Shown in pieces: positions 27,367 through 38,495 of a stretch of 64,000 bases of DNA. A program made the translations under genes and the position numbers. Position 1 is the first letter of the stretch. Each line of letters begins with the position of its first letter. Under the pieces are notes generated by a model. The model was not told the origin of the DNA, did no database searches, and saw nothing but the letters and a program-made list of their open reading frames with translations. Source of the stretch: Silurus meridionalis (Eukaryota; Chordata; Actinopteri; Siluriformes; Siluridae); assembly GCF_014805685.1 (NCBI RefSeq), contig NC_060896.1, positions 18,191,277 through 18,255,276 on the forward strand, given 5' to 3'.

Positions 27367-30300
27367 GTAAGTATGTATGTGTTTGTGGATTAGATTGTTT
27401 TTGATAATGAATATAAGCACTACTGTGACTACAGTATATATACTTTAGCATTTATGGCTCCTGAATGAGGAACAACCTGTGATCTTCCGAATTTAAAACA
27501 AAACACAGTTCTTTCACTTTTATCTTCACTGACTGCTTACTCCTGATCTTTGGAACACTGACTAAGGCACATACATTTTCATATATTCATTAAAATCTAG
27601 GGGCGGGTTTTTTGGAACTAGGAGGACACCCACAAAATAAGAACAAATATGATTCCAGTAGCTTGTGATTGGTCCAAAGCCCCTGAGGCTTGGAGATGGC
27701 TCCTTTTTTTTGTTACTACTCTGTCGTTAAACTGTTATAAGTAGAGAATCTTTAACGTTGATATTATTTTTTCAATAGTTTGCAGTGGGTGCATCGTACC
27801 AGATGGATTCAATATCTGGCTCTTGTAGCTTCCTTGTGGTCAGTGATACAGAAAGAGATACAGATTCTCCAGATCGGAGGCTGGCTGATGCTGGTTTGGA
27901 TGCTGTGGAAGGGCCTTATGCTCTGTGTTTCTCTATTAAAGTTCCTTTACCAATGTGGTATGCAATATAAGCAGGTAGGTTAATGTCCTGTACATACACA
28001 CAGCTTGTCTCAAGATGATATGTTCTAATAGTTATTTTTTTTTTATTGTTAAACAACTTTTTTAGAAGAAGAAATTCTCAGAGAACAGTGAGACTGTCAG
28101 GAAAAGCACTGTCCAACCTAATCAGGCGTGGTATGAAATTTTATTTATTTAATTGTTCCTACTCTAATTAGGACACTCCTATATGTGTGTCAACCAGAGA
28201 AAACCCTTCATATTGTAATTTTTTCTTGTTTTTACTGCCTCTAAGATTTTTCTGTATTTCTGCATAAATGTAACTGGAAATGTGATGCATATTGACTTGG
28301 TTATTCATCATGGTGGACACTTAACTATGTTTTGCTTGATGATCCACATTAAACACTCACATTGCTTAATCCTTAGATGTTACTCTGGGCTTCTTTGTGA
28401 CTTCTCATAATATAATTTGCCACACCGGTGGAGTAATTGCTGAATTTCTATTCTTTAGGACAGTAACAGTGATGCAGATTTTTTACAATTTCTATATCAG
28501 CTGCCTCACAGTGACAGTAGACACCAAAGTCTTTACAAATTGTTTTGTAAACTTTTCCAACCCTGGAAATAATCAACTCTTTTTCTAAAGTAGTTAATTA
28601 ATTAATAAATTAATTATTTCTCAAGCCATGCCACAGTTCTTAAAACCGGTCCTTAAAACTTCATATTCATATTCATAATTATCAACCTATCTAGAAATAC
28701 AGAGAAATGTAAATTATTCACAAAATTGTTTCTCTACATTTGTAACCTAATTTTCATTCATAAAAAAATTTACAGACATATTTTTAAGACCTCTTAACTT
28801 AGAATGGGAAACTTAAGTGAAAGTTAGTCATGGCATTTATACAAGAACCTCACTGTTGGTTCTTTATTCCTCTGCTGTGAAACTGGCAGGGAAATAATAA
28901 TTCGATGAAGGTGTTAGGCAGCTGCTTTGTTGGCTACATTAACAATCTTTTCACTTAGTCATTCAATCTTTTTTTTTACTTTGTCAACATTTATTTATTT
29001 AGAGAGTATAATGATGCATATTGATTATCACCATATTTCTGTAAAAAGTGGCTATCCAAAAGCAGACTTGGCTATCAAGCTTTCAGAAATCTTATAAATC
29101 TTTAGAAATCTAAACTGACTGTTTGTAACAAAACATTTGACCCAAGGCATGGTTGGTAGAATTCTTTTTTTTTTTTTTACAAATTACCTAAAAATTATTT
29201 ACGCCTTCATAATGTATAACTGGCAAAGTACAAATTAACAATCTACATAATGTGTATGAACAACTTATAATTAACTTTATGCTCTGCTTTAAAAGCAATG
29301 CAGGATCAACTTAAAACTCAAACCCCCTTCTTACACTTCAACATTTAGTTCTTATATTACTAACTGGCAAAATGGAATTATAAAATAACCAACCATAATG
29401 ATCCAACCTATTATTTATTCTGAATCTGTCCATTCAGGTTGCTTTAACTTATTTTCTCATTCTCACCTCTTCTACATCCCCTGCACTCTCTTCAAGGGCA
29501 AGGCCAGACTTCCAGAAACAAAATTAGTAATCACCAGGAAGTCAATTTCAAGTTCTCAAAGTTCCCTTCCTTATTGTATTACAAGGCTACAGGCACTCCT
29601 CATACTACAGGGCGTGGTTTGCCTTTAAAAACATCCTTTTGGTCTGTATAATAATTTATTTTTTTCTTCTTTGTCTACAGTTACATCAATCAGCAAGATG
29701 CAGGTCATATGCTATTATTGGTGAGGGCTTTACTGGATGGCTTGGTGGTCTCTCTTCTCCAGGAACAAGTGTCAGATCCAAGGGTTTCCCAGATACAAGG
29801 CCTTCTCTCCAAACTGGAGGTCAGTGGGATAGATATCTGTATTATCAGCTGTATTATACATTTTGGTAAAGTTCTCACTGTCATGGTTTTTTGGGCAAAA
29901 TGGAGTTGAGTAAGGCTGTTGCTGTCAAATCCATATCCATATTTTCAGTAGCTGCTTGTGACCATAGATTTTGGTGAGTCAGGTGAGGGATGACAATAAA
30001 AAAATGACATAGTTTCAAGCAAAGTTTGATTACTCTGTAATAGGATGTTAGAGGCCTAGCCTAACACACAGTTTAGCTGCTTGTTTTGAGCAGTATTAAA
30101 TATGCCATTGTTCAACTGTTTAAGTTATATCATTAAACTTGTTGTTTAAACAAGGTTCTAGCAAAAACTTCCAGGCCAACAAGATCTTAAGAAATACACA
30201 AACCAGAAAGACCAGAAACTAGCTCTAAAAACTCTGGCTGGTGTCAAGGGAAAATATTTTTTCTCATCTTTCTCACACCCTCCTTTTTTTGCCAATACTA

Positions 30301-31874
30301 GTGGATTACAAATGATCTTGATCACTAAGTGTAATTAACGTGGGTCAGCTCAATGTTACTATGACAGAGGTTGTTGCACTTCCCATTCTGGCCACTAGGT
30401 GTAATAAGAACTCTTTTTATGCTATGCTCTATACGGGCAAATCGGTTTCTTTCACTTCTAGTGGCAAACTATGTTTTTTACAGATCTTACTTTAAAAGAA
30501 GCCCTACAGCATTGAGACATTCTATACAATTGCCTGCTTCCAACCTTTTGGCCATCTAGTGTATCTGTCTATAAGTAAGGCATAACTTAAGGGAGACAGA
30601 TCATGGCATAAATAATAATAATAAATTAACAATTAAACAAAAATTGCAAAGCCTCAGAAGTAAAGATGGACAGAGACTCGCTAATCTGTGGAATTTTGCA
30701 TCTACAAATTATTGAACAATTTCAGAATAATGTTTCTCATCTACAGTACATCATAATATGAAAATTCTGAGAATCACTGTGCACAAGGGGAATTTAAAAA
30801 AATCAATATTGTATGCCAGTGCATTAAAACCAGACTTGATTCTGTAATGGAAATGACTGCATGGACCCAGAAACGCCTCTAGAAAGCAGTGTTCATGAAC
30901 ACAGTTCACCTTGTCATCCACAAATACAGGTTAAAGCTATATCATGCAAAAATGAAGCCATATGTGAACTTGATTCAGAAACACTGCTGCCTTCTATATA
31001 TTATATAGATATATAAACATAACTTGGTGATATGTATATATTCATATAATGTATTACCAAGTCACCATCTTTACTTATCTGACTGAAAAAACTGTATGAC
31101 TCAAGGAAGTGCTTTTTTTCAGGTGAGCTCTAATCTGCATGCACCTTTTTTAGGCAGTGTCTCGAGTATTAACAGGGGCAGTAAACAATAGTGTCCCTAC
31201 TGAAGAGCAACTGCGGCAGACCGATAATGAGGAGGACAAAGTGATTAAGAATAAAGTAGAAGACAGAGTGAAATATATTTGCACATACCTGCAGGAGAGG
31301 TAAAGCTTATGCCAACAAACTGCATTTGTATTCTTTTTTATTACCTGTATATTTTTTTTAAATAGACTTAGAATAACAATGCAAATTGTATAGCTTCCTT
31401 TACTTATTTAGTCATCGGCAGATAGTAAAGTATGAGCATACTTCAGAGAGTAAACCCATACTTTCTTACTTTCTTACTCTCTTTCCTATCCTTTTCTCCT
31501 TTGCTTAGAATGAGCGCTCTGCATTTTCTCCTTCAGACCCAGGATCAGTATGGGTTATGCATAGCTAATGTTCAGCAGGAGTTGCAGGAGTACTGGGAGC
31601 TACTAGAGGATTTGCACACTAAAGTAACTCTGCAGCCAGAAAAGTGCCAGGGTCCAGAGGATCCTCACACTGTCCTCACTGACACTGAGGTAGAATTATA
31701 AATGAATGTAAACTAAAGAACAAGTGAATTTGCTTGTCAATAAATTTCTCTATTGTATGTTTGCATATCTGTCCTTAAGGGTTTATACACAAAGCTGGGC
31801 CTGTTTCAGAGTAGGATTCATGAATGTCAGATGCTCCTGAGCACAAGCACACATCTACTCGAGGTGAAAAATGT

Positions 31875-31953
<79 letters not shown>

Positions 31954-34900
31954 AGTGTTAAAAAATGTATTCTCTTCTTCCCTTTATTTCATACTCACAC
32001 AAACTATCATACATTTGTTAAAAAAGATTTTTTCTGATTTTTAAAACCTTTTCAACAGGAGTTGGAAAATAGGTTACAGGCTCTGGCTCAGACTATGGGC
32101 CTAACGCAGAAGTCTGCTTGGACGAAAGATCTTTTGCAGTGTAACACTCAACAGGTACACTACCCTCAAAATCTAATGTTGAGCAATTTCAGATGCCATA
32201 TTAGTTTGGCGTTTGCATCACATAAGTATTGATTATAAATATCAAAGGATTTATATAGAACATTTTGACCCCACCCTCTCAATGTGTGCTTAACTATGTT
32301 AATGTGTGATGTTAGCATTGGCCTTTTTTTCAGTTCTGTGCTAGATTTGAAAAAATGCAAGTCAATGGGTGTCAGTGTTATTTGTTCGGCTCCATGGCAT
32401 TCGGTTTAAAACACATTGTCACTGTCGTCAGTAAAACTGTTAAATGCTTAAATGTGTTTCTGCTATGAATTATTGAAGAATTGAAGTAAGCACACAATTC
32501 ATTAGTAGTAGTTAAGCAGTCTACAAGACTAGCTATTGTTATGCATGCTGCCTACATTTTCATTTAGCTTTTTTTTGTGTTTTTGTACATCAGAACACAA
32601 AAAGAGGATTTAATTGAAAGATGTACAGTATATCTATTACAGTAGATACAAAAGGATTCAAATATTTAAAATGAATGGGGTCAATTAGTGTATTATTATT
32701 ATAATTAGTATAATTTATATAATAGTATAATTAATGTAATTAGTGTTGAAAAGTAAAAATAAAACCGCTAACAAATTCTTGAGAAAACAACTTTTGTTAT
32801 CGCAAGAATAAAGTTGCTCATGATGGTTCTTCTAAGAAATAACAGACATTTCTCTAAATTGTATGCAGGTCTACACTAAAGTAATGATTTTATTTGAATT
32901 GATTTAACTTCATTTAGATTATTTTCCTTTACATAAAGATCTTGGCAGCCTTGAACAGATTTTAAAATCAGCCCTAAAATGCCACCGGGTTTTACAGACT
33001 CAACCTTGTTCCAAAACTAGCACAGGATGGTGTAAACATGGCAAACGTACCAGTGTTGTATTTTCCTGTGACGCACACTGCAAGAGGGCAGGGTCAATTA
33101 GCATATGAGGAAATGAAACATAAGATTTATCTTACATTCTGTTTATAACACCCTACTTAATAACATGGTAAAAACCTTATCTGATTACCAAAAATATGTC
33201 TTTCTTTAAATTCAGGTTATTTTTCTAGTCAGGCTGTTTAGTGAGCCATGTTGTGTTGGATGGATCTCACCTGAGTGTTACAACTTTACATGCTGCCAAG
33301 ATGGTCTGGCTGTTGCTACAGTTGGTACTGCAAACTGCTCATAACGGGTTGCAATGTTCAGTGGACTTGAAGTAATATGAGAACTTAAAAGGGTGTCAGA
33401 ATATTTTCATGTTTCTCTGTGGGTGTCTAAATCTTGCAAGCAGTATTGGGCCTGTGTGCAGTGCTTGCTTATCCACTGGGACAGCTGAGCCTGCCAGGAA
33501 TTCAACAAATATTATTCTTTATAAAATCCGTATTCACAACACGTTTTGAGTGACTAATAATGAAAATGTCCCTATTTGGCAGTAATAAACAAATGTTCAA
33601 AAGAATTGTTCTCATTTCCATAGGTTGTGTAATCCGGAGGCAGTGCACTCACTGCCCCACTTACTTTTTATAAATTTAGATATTTATTATAGTTTCAGTA
33701 TTAGTAGTAGTTTTGTCCAGTGGCAATGCCCAGCGTTCTCATCCACTCATCCATGCCACTCCTGGGTGGCACACATGTAGATTCTCCACTAGAATGCCAA
33801 GGGTTGGCGCTCAAGTTTATTGATTCAGGCATCACAATACAACAGCCTCACATTACACATACACTTTATTAACTGCAGCAAGCCATTTTTTCTTTGCTAA
33901 TTATAATATCAAGGTGGCTACCTGGTTAGCCTTAAACTTAGTCTTTTTGGGGGGTCAATTTAAATTGTGATTTTGATTGCTAATTAGAAATCAAATGCAG
34001 ATGCTTTCCTATACTCCTATACTAGTGACATAATCATGATTTGCAAATAACATTTTGCAGTGTTTCATTTTACCTGTAACCACTGGTGGATCCCTTTATG
34101 TGTGCTTAAGATATTAAGAAAGTCTGATGGAAAGTAATTAGAAGTTCCTCCCAAATCATCAACCCACCTTCAATTTAAGTAAAGATTTGTTCCCTATTGT
34201 CATGGACATTTTTCAAGATTAATCAAGATAATGGTTTCCACATCATACATTGAAGCATCAAAATAATATAATGGCTCAGCATTGTTTCTGACTCTTTGTA
34301 AAAGCTAATGGTCGCTAATTAGAACAAACTTCCTCCTACAATCAATACTGATGGATTTTGCTTCAAAATCTAAACCCAGAATCTCACCCTCAATTTAAAT
34401 ATAGATTTTTACTCCTTTGTGATGGACATTTTTTACCATTAGCTAAGATTGCTTGAAATAAGTCTATCCACAACATACTCTACAGTGAATTATCACAAGA
34501 CACCAACATTTACTTGCTTCCTTGAAATACACTTTGCTCTATTTCGGGTCCAAAATGTCTGTGAAAACTCATACAATGTTTGGAATGAAACAAACATAAT
34601 AGTGAATCTTGCCATGAAAAGTGCATAACTCATATTGGAGTGGCTCAAAAACTCTAATGCCTGCTTGAAAATGCACATGTGAACATGTCTAACTCATTAA
34701 CGACAGCATTCAGTGCAAATAATAGACAAAATATTTCAAAGTAACATGCTCGCTTAGTTTTATATATATATATATTTTTTTTTTGGCAGTTTAAAAAAGT
34801 CTTCAAGGATTTCACATCCCTGGCGCAACAGACTCAAACCTTTGAGATGCATCTGCAAGACCTAAGTGTGTCACAAGAGAAAAACAGCATTAAATCATCT

Positions 34901-35071
34901 GATGTGGAACACATGCAGAGCTACTTATCACATCCCTCATCACTTCCTGTGTACAGTATCGCTCTGCCGAATGAAGATACCTCCTTGGAGCATGATCCAA
35001 GACCCCTACACACACCCAGCTCAAAATTCTCAATGATAAACTTGCTTTGCGGGGTGAGACGACGGAGGTGA
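27233..35071 (+). CDS. Unrecognised spectrin-repeat-like coiled-coil protein
   Basis: A gene reconstructed from about nine plus-strand exons: 27233-27366, 27779-27974, 28066-28130, 29681-29819, 31154-31299, 31509-31689, 31780-31863, 32059-32154, 34790-35053 (or 35071 if read to the TGA). All junctions are GT-AG and phases close, giving about 435 residues. From exon 4 onward the protein is helical and heptad-like, rich in Leu, Gln and Glu (LLQEQVSDPRVSQIQGLLSK; QQELQEYWELLEDLHTK; ELENRLQALAQTMGL), as in spectrin-type triple-helix repeats, so a cytoskeletal or nuclear-envelope scaffold is possible. I do not recognise the gene. The second exon has a frame conflict. The last exon ends CG|GTGAGA, a good donor, so the true C-terminus may lie elsewhere, for example at 35250-35303. 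Confidence 0.55.
27779..27974 (+). CDS. Coiled-coil gene, exon 2 (reading frame ambiguous)
   Basis: Two frames are open. The frame that fits the splice phases of both neighbours is hydrophobic and Trp-rich (WLMLVWMLWKGLMLCVSLLK). The other has coding-like base periodicity and a natural composition (VVSDTERDTDSPDRRLADAG), but meets TAA at 27970. With the alternative donor GTATGC at 27958 that second frame joins exon 4 in phase, skipping exon 3, and could start at the ATG at 27803. Either two transcripts exist or there is an indel. Confidence 0.5.
28066..28130 (+). CDS. Coiled-coil gene, exon 3 (optional)
   Basis: Short exon (KKKFSENSETVRKSTVQPNQ) after CTTTTTTAG, ending TG|GTATGA in phase 2. 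Its frame fits exon 4. It may be skipped if the alternative donor of exon 2 is used. Confidence 0.4.
28131..29680. other. Intron of the coiled-coil gene
   Basis: AT-rich, no exon recognised. The part around 28390-28600 resembles fish repeat DNA but I cannot name the family. Confidence 0.4.
29681..29819 (+). CDS. Coiled-coil gene, exon 4
   Basis: Encodes YINQQDAGHMLLLVRALLDG and VSLLQEQVSDPRVSQIQGLL, amphipathic helices; acceptor GTCTACAG, donor GAG|GTCAGT. Two other open frames across it lack natural composition. Confidence 0.65.
29820..31153. other. Intron of the coiled-coil gene
   Basis: AT-rich. Apart from a possible transposon relic at about 30700-30995, nothing recognisable. Confidence 0.4.
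30700..30995 (+). mobile_element. Possible Tc1-like transposon relic
   Basis: The stretch containing gaacacagttcaccttgtca and tgcaaaaatgaagccatatg resembles the region encoding the DNA-binding domain of a common fish Tc1-like family. No frame is open and no ends are visible. Confidence 0.35.
31154..31299 (+). CDS. Coiled-coil gene, exon 5
   Basis: Encodes AVSRVLTGAVNNSVPTEEQL and an acidic/basic helix ending VEDRVKYICTYLQE; ends in phase 2 at AG|GTAAAG. Confidence 0.7.
31509..31689 (+). CDS. Coiled-coil gene, exon 6
   Basis: Begins MSALHFLLQTQDQYGLCIAN and continues through a Gln/Glu helix (QQELQEYWELLEDLHTK). Acceptor TTGCTTAG, donor GAG|GTAGAA, phase 0. Confidence 0.7.
31780..31863 (+). 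CDS. Coiled-coil gene, exon 7
   Basis: Twenty-eight codons (GLYTKLGLFQSRIHECQMLL and eight more), phase 0 at both ends, helix-forming. Confidence 0.65.
31879..31947. repeat. TA microsatellite
   Basis: About 34 TA units starting only 15 bases after the exon 7 donor site. Confidence 0.95.
32059..32154 (+). CDS. Coiled-coil gene, exon 8
   Basis: Thirty-two codons (ELENRLQALAQTMGLTQKSA and twelve more), a typical spectrin-like helix. Acceptor TTTTCAACAG, donor CAG|GTACAC. Confidence 0.7.
32155..34789. other. Large intron of the coiled-coil gene
   Basis: 2.6 kb of AT-rich DNA. I recognise no exon, no repeat family and no RNA gene in it. Confidence 0.45.
34790..35071 (+). CDS. Coiled-coil gene, exon 9 (last recognisable)
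   Basis: Opens FKKVFKDFTSLAQQTQTFEM, a final helix, then a Ser/Pro-rich tail (LSHPSSLPVYSIALPNED). TGA closes the frame at 35069-35071 after VRRRR. A consensus donor (GGG|GTGAGA) at 35054 suggests splicing onward; an in-phase acceptor at 35249 would add VNVSNVRVDTVTKLVSS and a stop. Confidence 0.6.
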   Translation, partial: FKKVFKDFTSLAQQTQTFEMHLQDLSVSQEKNSIKSSDVEHMQSYLSHPSSLPVYSIALPNEDTSLEHDPRPLHTPSSKFSMINLLCGVRRRR

Positions 35072-35399
35072 ACTTTGACCTGAAATGAGTGAATAATATT
35101 GAATAATATTGTGTAATGGATATCAAAATGTTCTAAATGACTTTGAATGTAAAAATGCTTTATTTATGAGTTGTGAAAGTACATACTTGCTGCTCAATAA
35201 TTAATTAAAGTACAAGAGTTCCAGATATTCTCCATTATTTTATCTTTAGGTTAATGTATCAAATGTTCGAGTTGATACAGTCACTAAACTTGTATCTTCA
35301 TAATGTACCTTCTGCTTCACCAGTTAAAAAAAAGAAAATGTTTAAATATTTATATTTATTCTTGAGTCACAAAAAACAACATTTACCTTTTAGAAAAAA

Positions 35400-35840
35400 G
35401 TGCAATATACGGCCAATGGTTTCTGGATACTTGAAAAAGATGGTGGACACCTGTCATCACATTCATTCTTCACCGAAATGTTGGTGCAAAGTTTCAATGA
35501 CCGAAGTATCTGAAAGTTATTTGTAGGCTGTGGTATTACAATTTGTCTGCACTCAAACTAAGGGGCCAAACATGTTCCAGCATGACGATTCACCAGCACA
35601 AATCTGGGTCTGCGAAGGCATGGGTTTGTAAAAGCTTGTGTGGAACAATTAAAGTGATCTTTATAAAACCCCTACCACTGGCTGCATCCAAGGCCTTCTA
35701 GCATGACATCACTGTCTGACCTTAATGCCCAGAGTGTAAAGCCTTCCCAGAAAAGTGGAGGTTATTATAACAGCATAGGAGAATTCCTAACAACAAAAAA
35801 AACTAAATACTGCAAAATTTACAAGCATCACAAACAACTC
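35400..35840 (+). mobile_element. Decayed Tc1/mariner fragment
   Basis: Degenerate transposase 3' part in plus orientation: catgttccagcatgacgatt (second catalytic Asp region, about 35570) and gtaaagccttcccagaaaag (about 35738) match the common fish Tc1 consensus; the third-residue motif region is scrambled. Inactive. Confidence 0.55.
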
Positions 35841-36149
35841 CACCTCAGTGTGGCCAGTAAATAAAATACTGTGATTGGTCTTGTGTTGTTTTCATTTCAC
35901 TAATGGACATGGAGGACTCAAACATAGCACAATTATAGCTGCAATAGGTTGCACTTAACATTGTATCATAAGAATATTTTAGTTTCCTTTCAGGAAGTCA
36001 AGCTGCGTCAACAATGCTTTGGGAATGCTTCCACATTGTCCACGCTCTGAATCACATGTATAATCAGTCTAATGGAAACACGCAACGTCACCAGGCGGGG
36101 TGATGTCATGGAGAGGAAGCTATAAAAAGCACATGCACCTCTTTGTGCA

Positions 36150-36700
36150 CCTCAGTATACCCTGCCACATATGGTGCATTAATGGAACCCTAGGGGACTT
36201 AGGGGGGCTCACGGCCTTTCACAAGGCTACTGAAGTAGCGCCAGAGAGTTTGCCCCACTGCTCTAAAAACACCAGAGATCTGTCTCGAAAGACTGATTCC
36301 CTTAAGAGAATATCTAGCAGCCTAAAATTCCTGCTGGACGTGCCTCAATAGGTCCTGCGGACTGTAGACAAAGGTTTTATTACCCAGTTCAGTTCTTTGC
36401 CCTGGTTTTGATTGGTATGCCCACCGAGCAGGCTCTGGTCATGGAAGGAGATGTAAAAGCTCTCTTGAGGAAGGAGGCCACCTACGCCCTGACAACCTCA
36501 GGAAAATGGCGTGTAAACCCTGCCACATATGGTGCTTCAGGGCACACTGAGTGCCTCCTTTGCCTTCGGCCTGGAACACTAGTGGACTTAGGGGGCTTGC
36601 CACTGGAGCAGGACTAAGGCATTTGCCCTGCTGCTCTAGGAGCACCAGATGTCAGTCTCGAGAGATTGATTCACTTATATAAAAACGCTTCTCTCCCTGC
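36150..36700 (+). repeat. Direct repeat inside DIRS gag region
   Basis: The text cctgccacatatggtgc (36162) recurs at 36520, and the following about 170 bases correspond (ctgctctaaaaacaccagagat against ctgctctaggagcaccagatgt). The segment was duplicated within the element or recombined from another copy. Confidence 0.7.
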
Positions 36701-36994
36701 TCTGTAATAAAGTATGTGAGTGTGGCGCCAGCGCCCCGACTCTCCGGGGAGTCCGCATTTGGACAACGTTAATGAAGTGACACTAGCTCGATTAGAGTGG
36801 TTGGCGGTTTGACATTGAGGTGTTGTTCTCACCCAAATGAAGGAATGGTGTTACGACGGCAGTAATGCAGTCGCTTACTGTAAAGCAGGTTTGAGAACTG
36901 CTGGGTCTGATGGCAGCCGTGTCCATCATGTTATCACTTGGCCTCCTGCATAGGATTTCTCCAATCGGGGCTCAGGAACGGAGGCTTCTCCCAG

Positions 36995-37037
36995 AGAGGT
37001 AATATTAGGGTCACGCGGTTAGTCTTATGGGCCTGTA

Positions 37038-37078
<41 letters not shown>

Positions 37079-38495
37079 AGTGTCTCTAACTTCCTGACAG
37101 ACAGACCACAAGCTGTACGGGTGGGAAAACACACCTCATCCACCCTCACCCTCAGCACTGGAGCTCCCCAGGGTTGTGTTCTGAGCCCCCTGCTGTACTC
37201 GCTGTACACATATGACTGACTGTGTGGCCACATCCAACTCCACCACCATCATCAAGTTTGCTGACGACACTGTTGTGGTGGGCCTGATCAACAACAACAA
37301 CGAGACGGCCTACCTACAGGAGGTTAAAAACCTGGAGAGATGGTGCCAGGAGAACAACCTTCTCCTGAACGTCAGCAAAACTAAAGAGTTGATCGTGAAC
37401 TTCAGCACAAAGCAGGAGCGGTCATACCAACCGCTAAACATCTGCGGGACTCCAGTGGAAAGAGTGGACAGTTTCCGGTACTTGGGTGTTCAATCACACA
37501 GGACCTGTCTTGGTCCTGTCACACTAACACCCTGGTGAAGAAGGCCCGGCAGCGTCTGAACCATCTGAGACGCTTAAGGGACTTTAAACTACCCTCTCAG
37601 GTGCTAAAGACTTTCTACACCTGCACCATTGAGAGCGTTCTGACGGGTAGCATCACTTCCTGGTTCGGGAACAGCACCATGCAGGACAGACGAGCCCTCC
37701 AGAGGGTGGTGCGTTCAGCTGAACGTACCATCCACAGCGAGCTCCCTGACCTGCAGGACATCTACAGCACACGGTGCCGGACCAGAGCCAGGAAGATTGT
37801 GAAGGACCTCAGCCATCCCATCAATGGACTCTTCTCTTTCTTGCGTTCAGGGAAACGCTTCCGCTCCCTGAAAGCGAACACAGAGAGAATGAGGAGGAGC
37901 TTCTTCCCGCAGGCCATTCGGTGTTTAAACCAGGAAACACCCAGGATCTAAAAGCTGGTCCACTCTCTCCATCATCACACTTCTTCTCTGTACATACCTC
38001 ACCTCTCGCACCACGTCACTTTATACTCTGGACTTGCACAGCAAAGTGCACTTTATATTTATTTATTTTATACCACACCATTCTGCACATGGACACTTTA
38101 TGGTCACTCTATACCGCACACGGACACTTTATGGACACTTTACACCACACCATACTGCACACGGACACTTTATGGACAACCCACCACTAAAATTGTCTAT
38201 TGTTTACACTTTGGTACACATTGTTTACTGTTTCACTGTCTACTGATTTTCTTTGTATATACATTTTTTTCTCTTTGTTTACATACCTATTTTATACCTA
38301 TATATATCCTTTATACCTTATATTTTATTTTATATAGTTTTTATACTTTATTTATCTGCTTTTTTTTCTTTCCCCCCACCCTATTCCCCTCTTGCCGGAC
38401 CGTCGTATAAAGCATTTCACTGCATGTCGTACCCTGTATGTATGTGTATGTGATGAATAAAAATTTTATTTGATTTGATTTTGATTTGATATATA
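36995..38495 (+). mobile_element. Jockey-superfamily LINE fragment inserted in DIRS
   Basis: Plus-strand reverse transcriptase remnant: [18 protein letters not shown] (about 37160), catalytic FADD in KFADDTVVVGL (37257), KARQRLNHLRRL, then the C-terminal SVLTGSITSWFGNSTMQDRR and RKIVKDLSHPINGLFSFL (to 37951). Small frameshifts lie near 37212 (a four-base duplication gactgact) and near 37490. The 3' tail ends in tandem TTTGAT units (38465-38490). 5' truncated. I would place it near Rex1/CR1/I-type LINEs but not more exactly. Confidence 0.8.
37041..37073. repeat. TA microsatellite
   Basis: About sixteen TA units at or near the 5' junction of the LINE with the DIRS element; the exact junction is obscured by it. 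Confidence 0.9.

Noticed and set aside
27785..27970. A transmembrane protein from the hydrophobic frame of exon 2
   Set aside because: The hydrophobic, Trp-rich run may simply be the +1 shadow of an acidic coding frame; without transcript data a membrane anchor should not be called.
29639..29869. Two open frames (LHQSARCRSYAIIGEG and others) over exon 4 of the coiled-coil gene
   Set aside because: Only the third frame (YINQQDAGHMLLL) matches splice phases on both sides and has helical composition.
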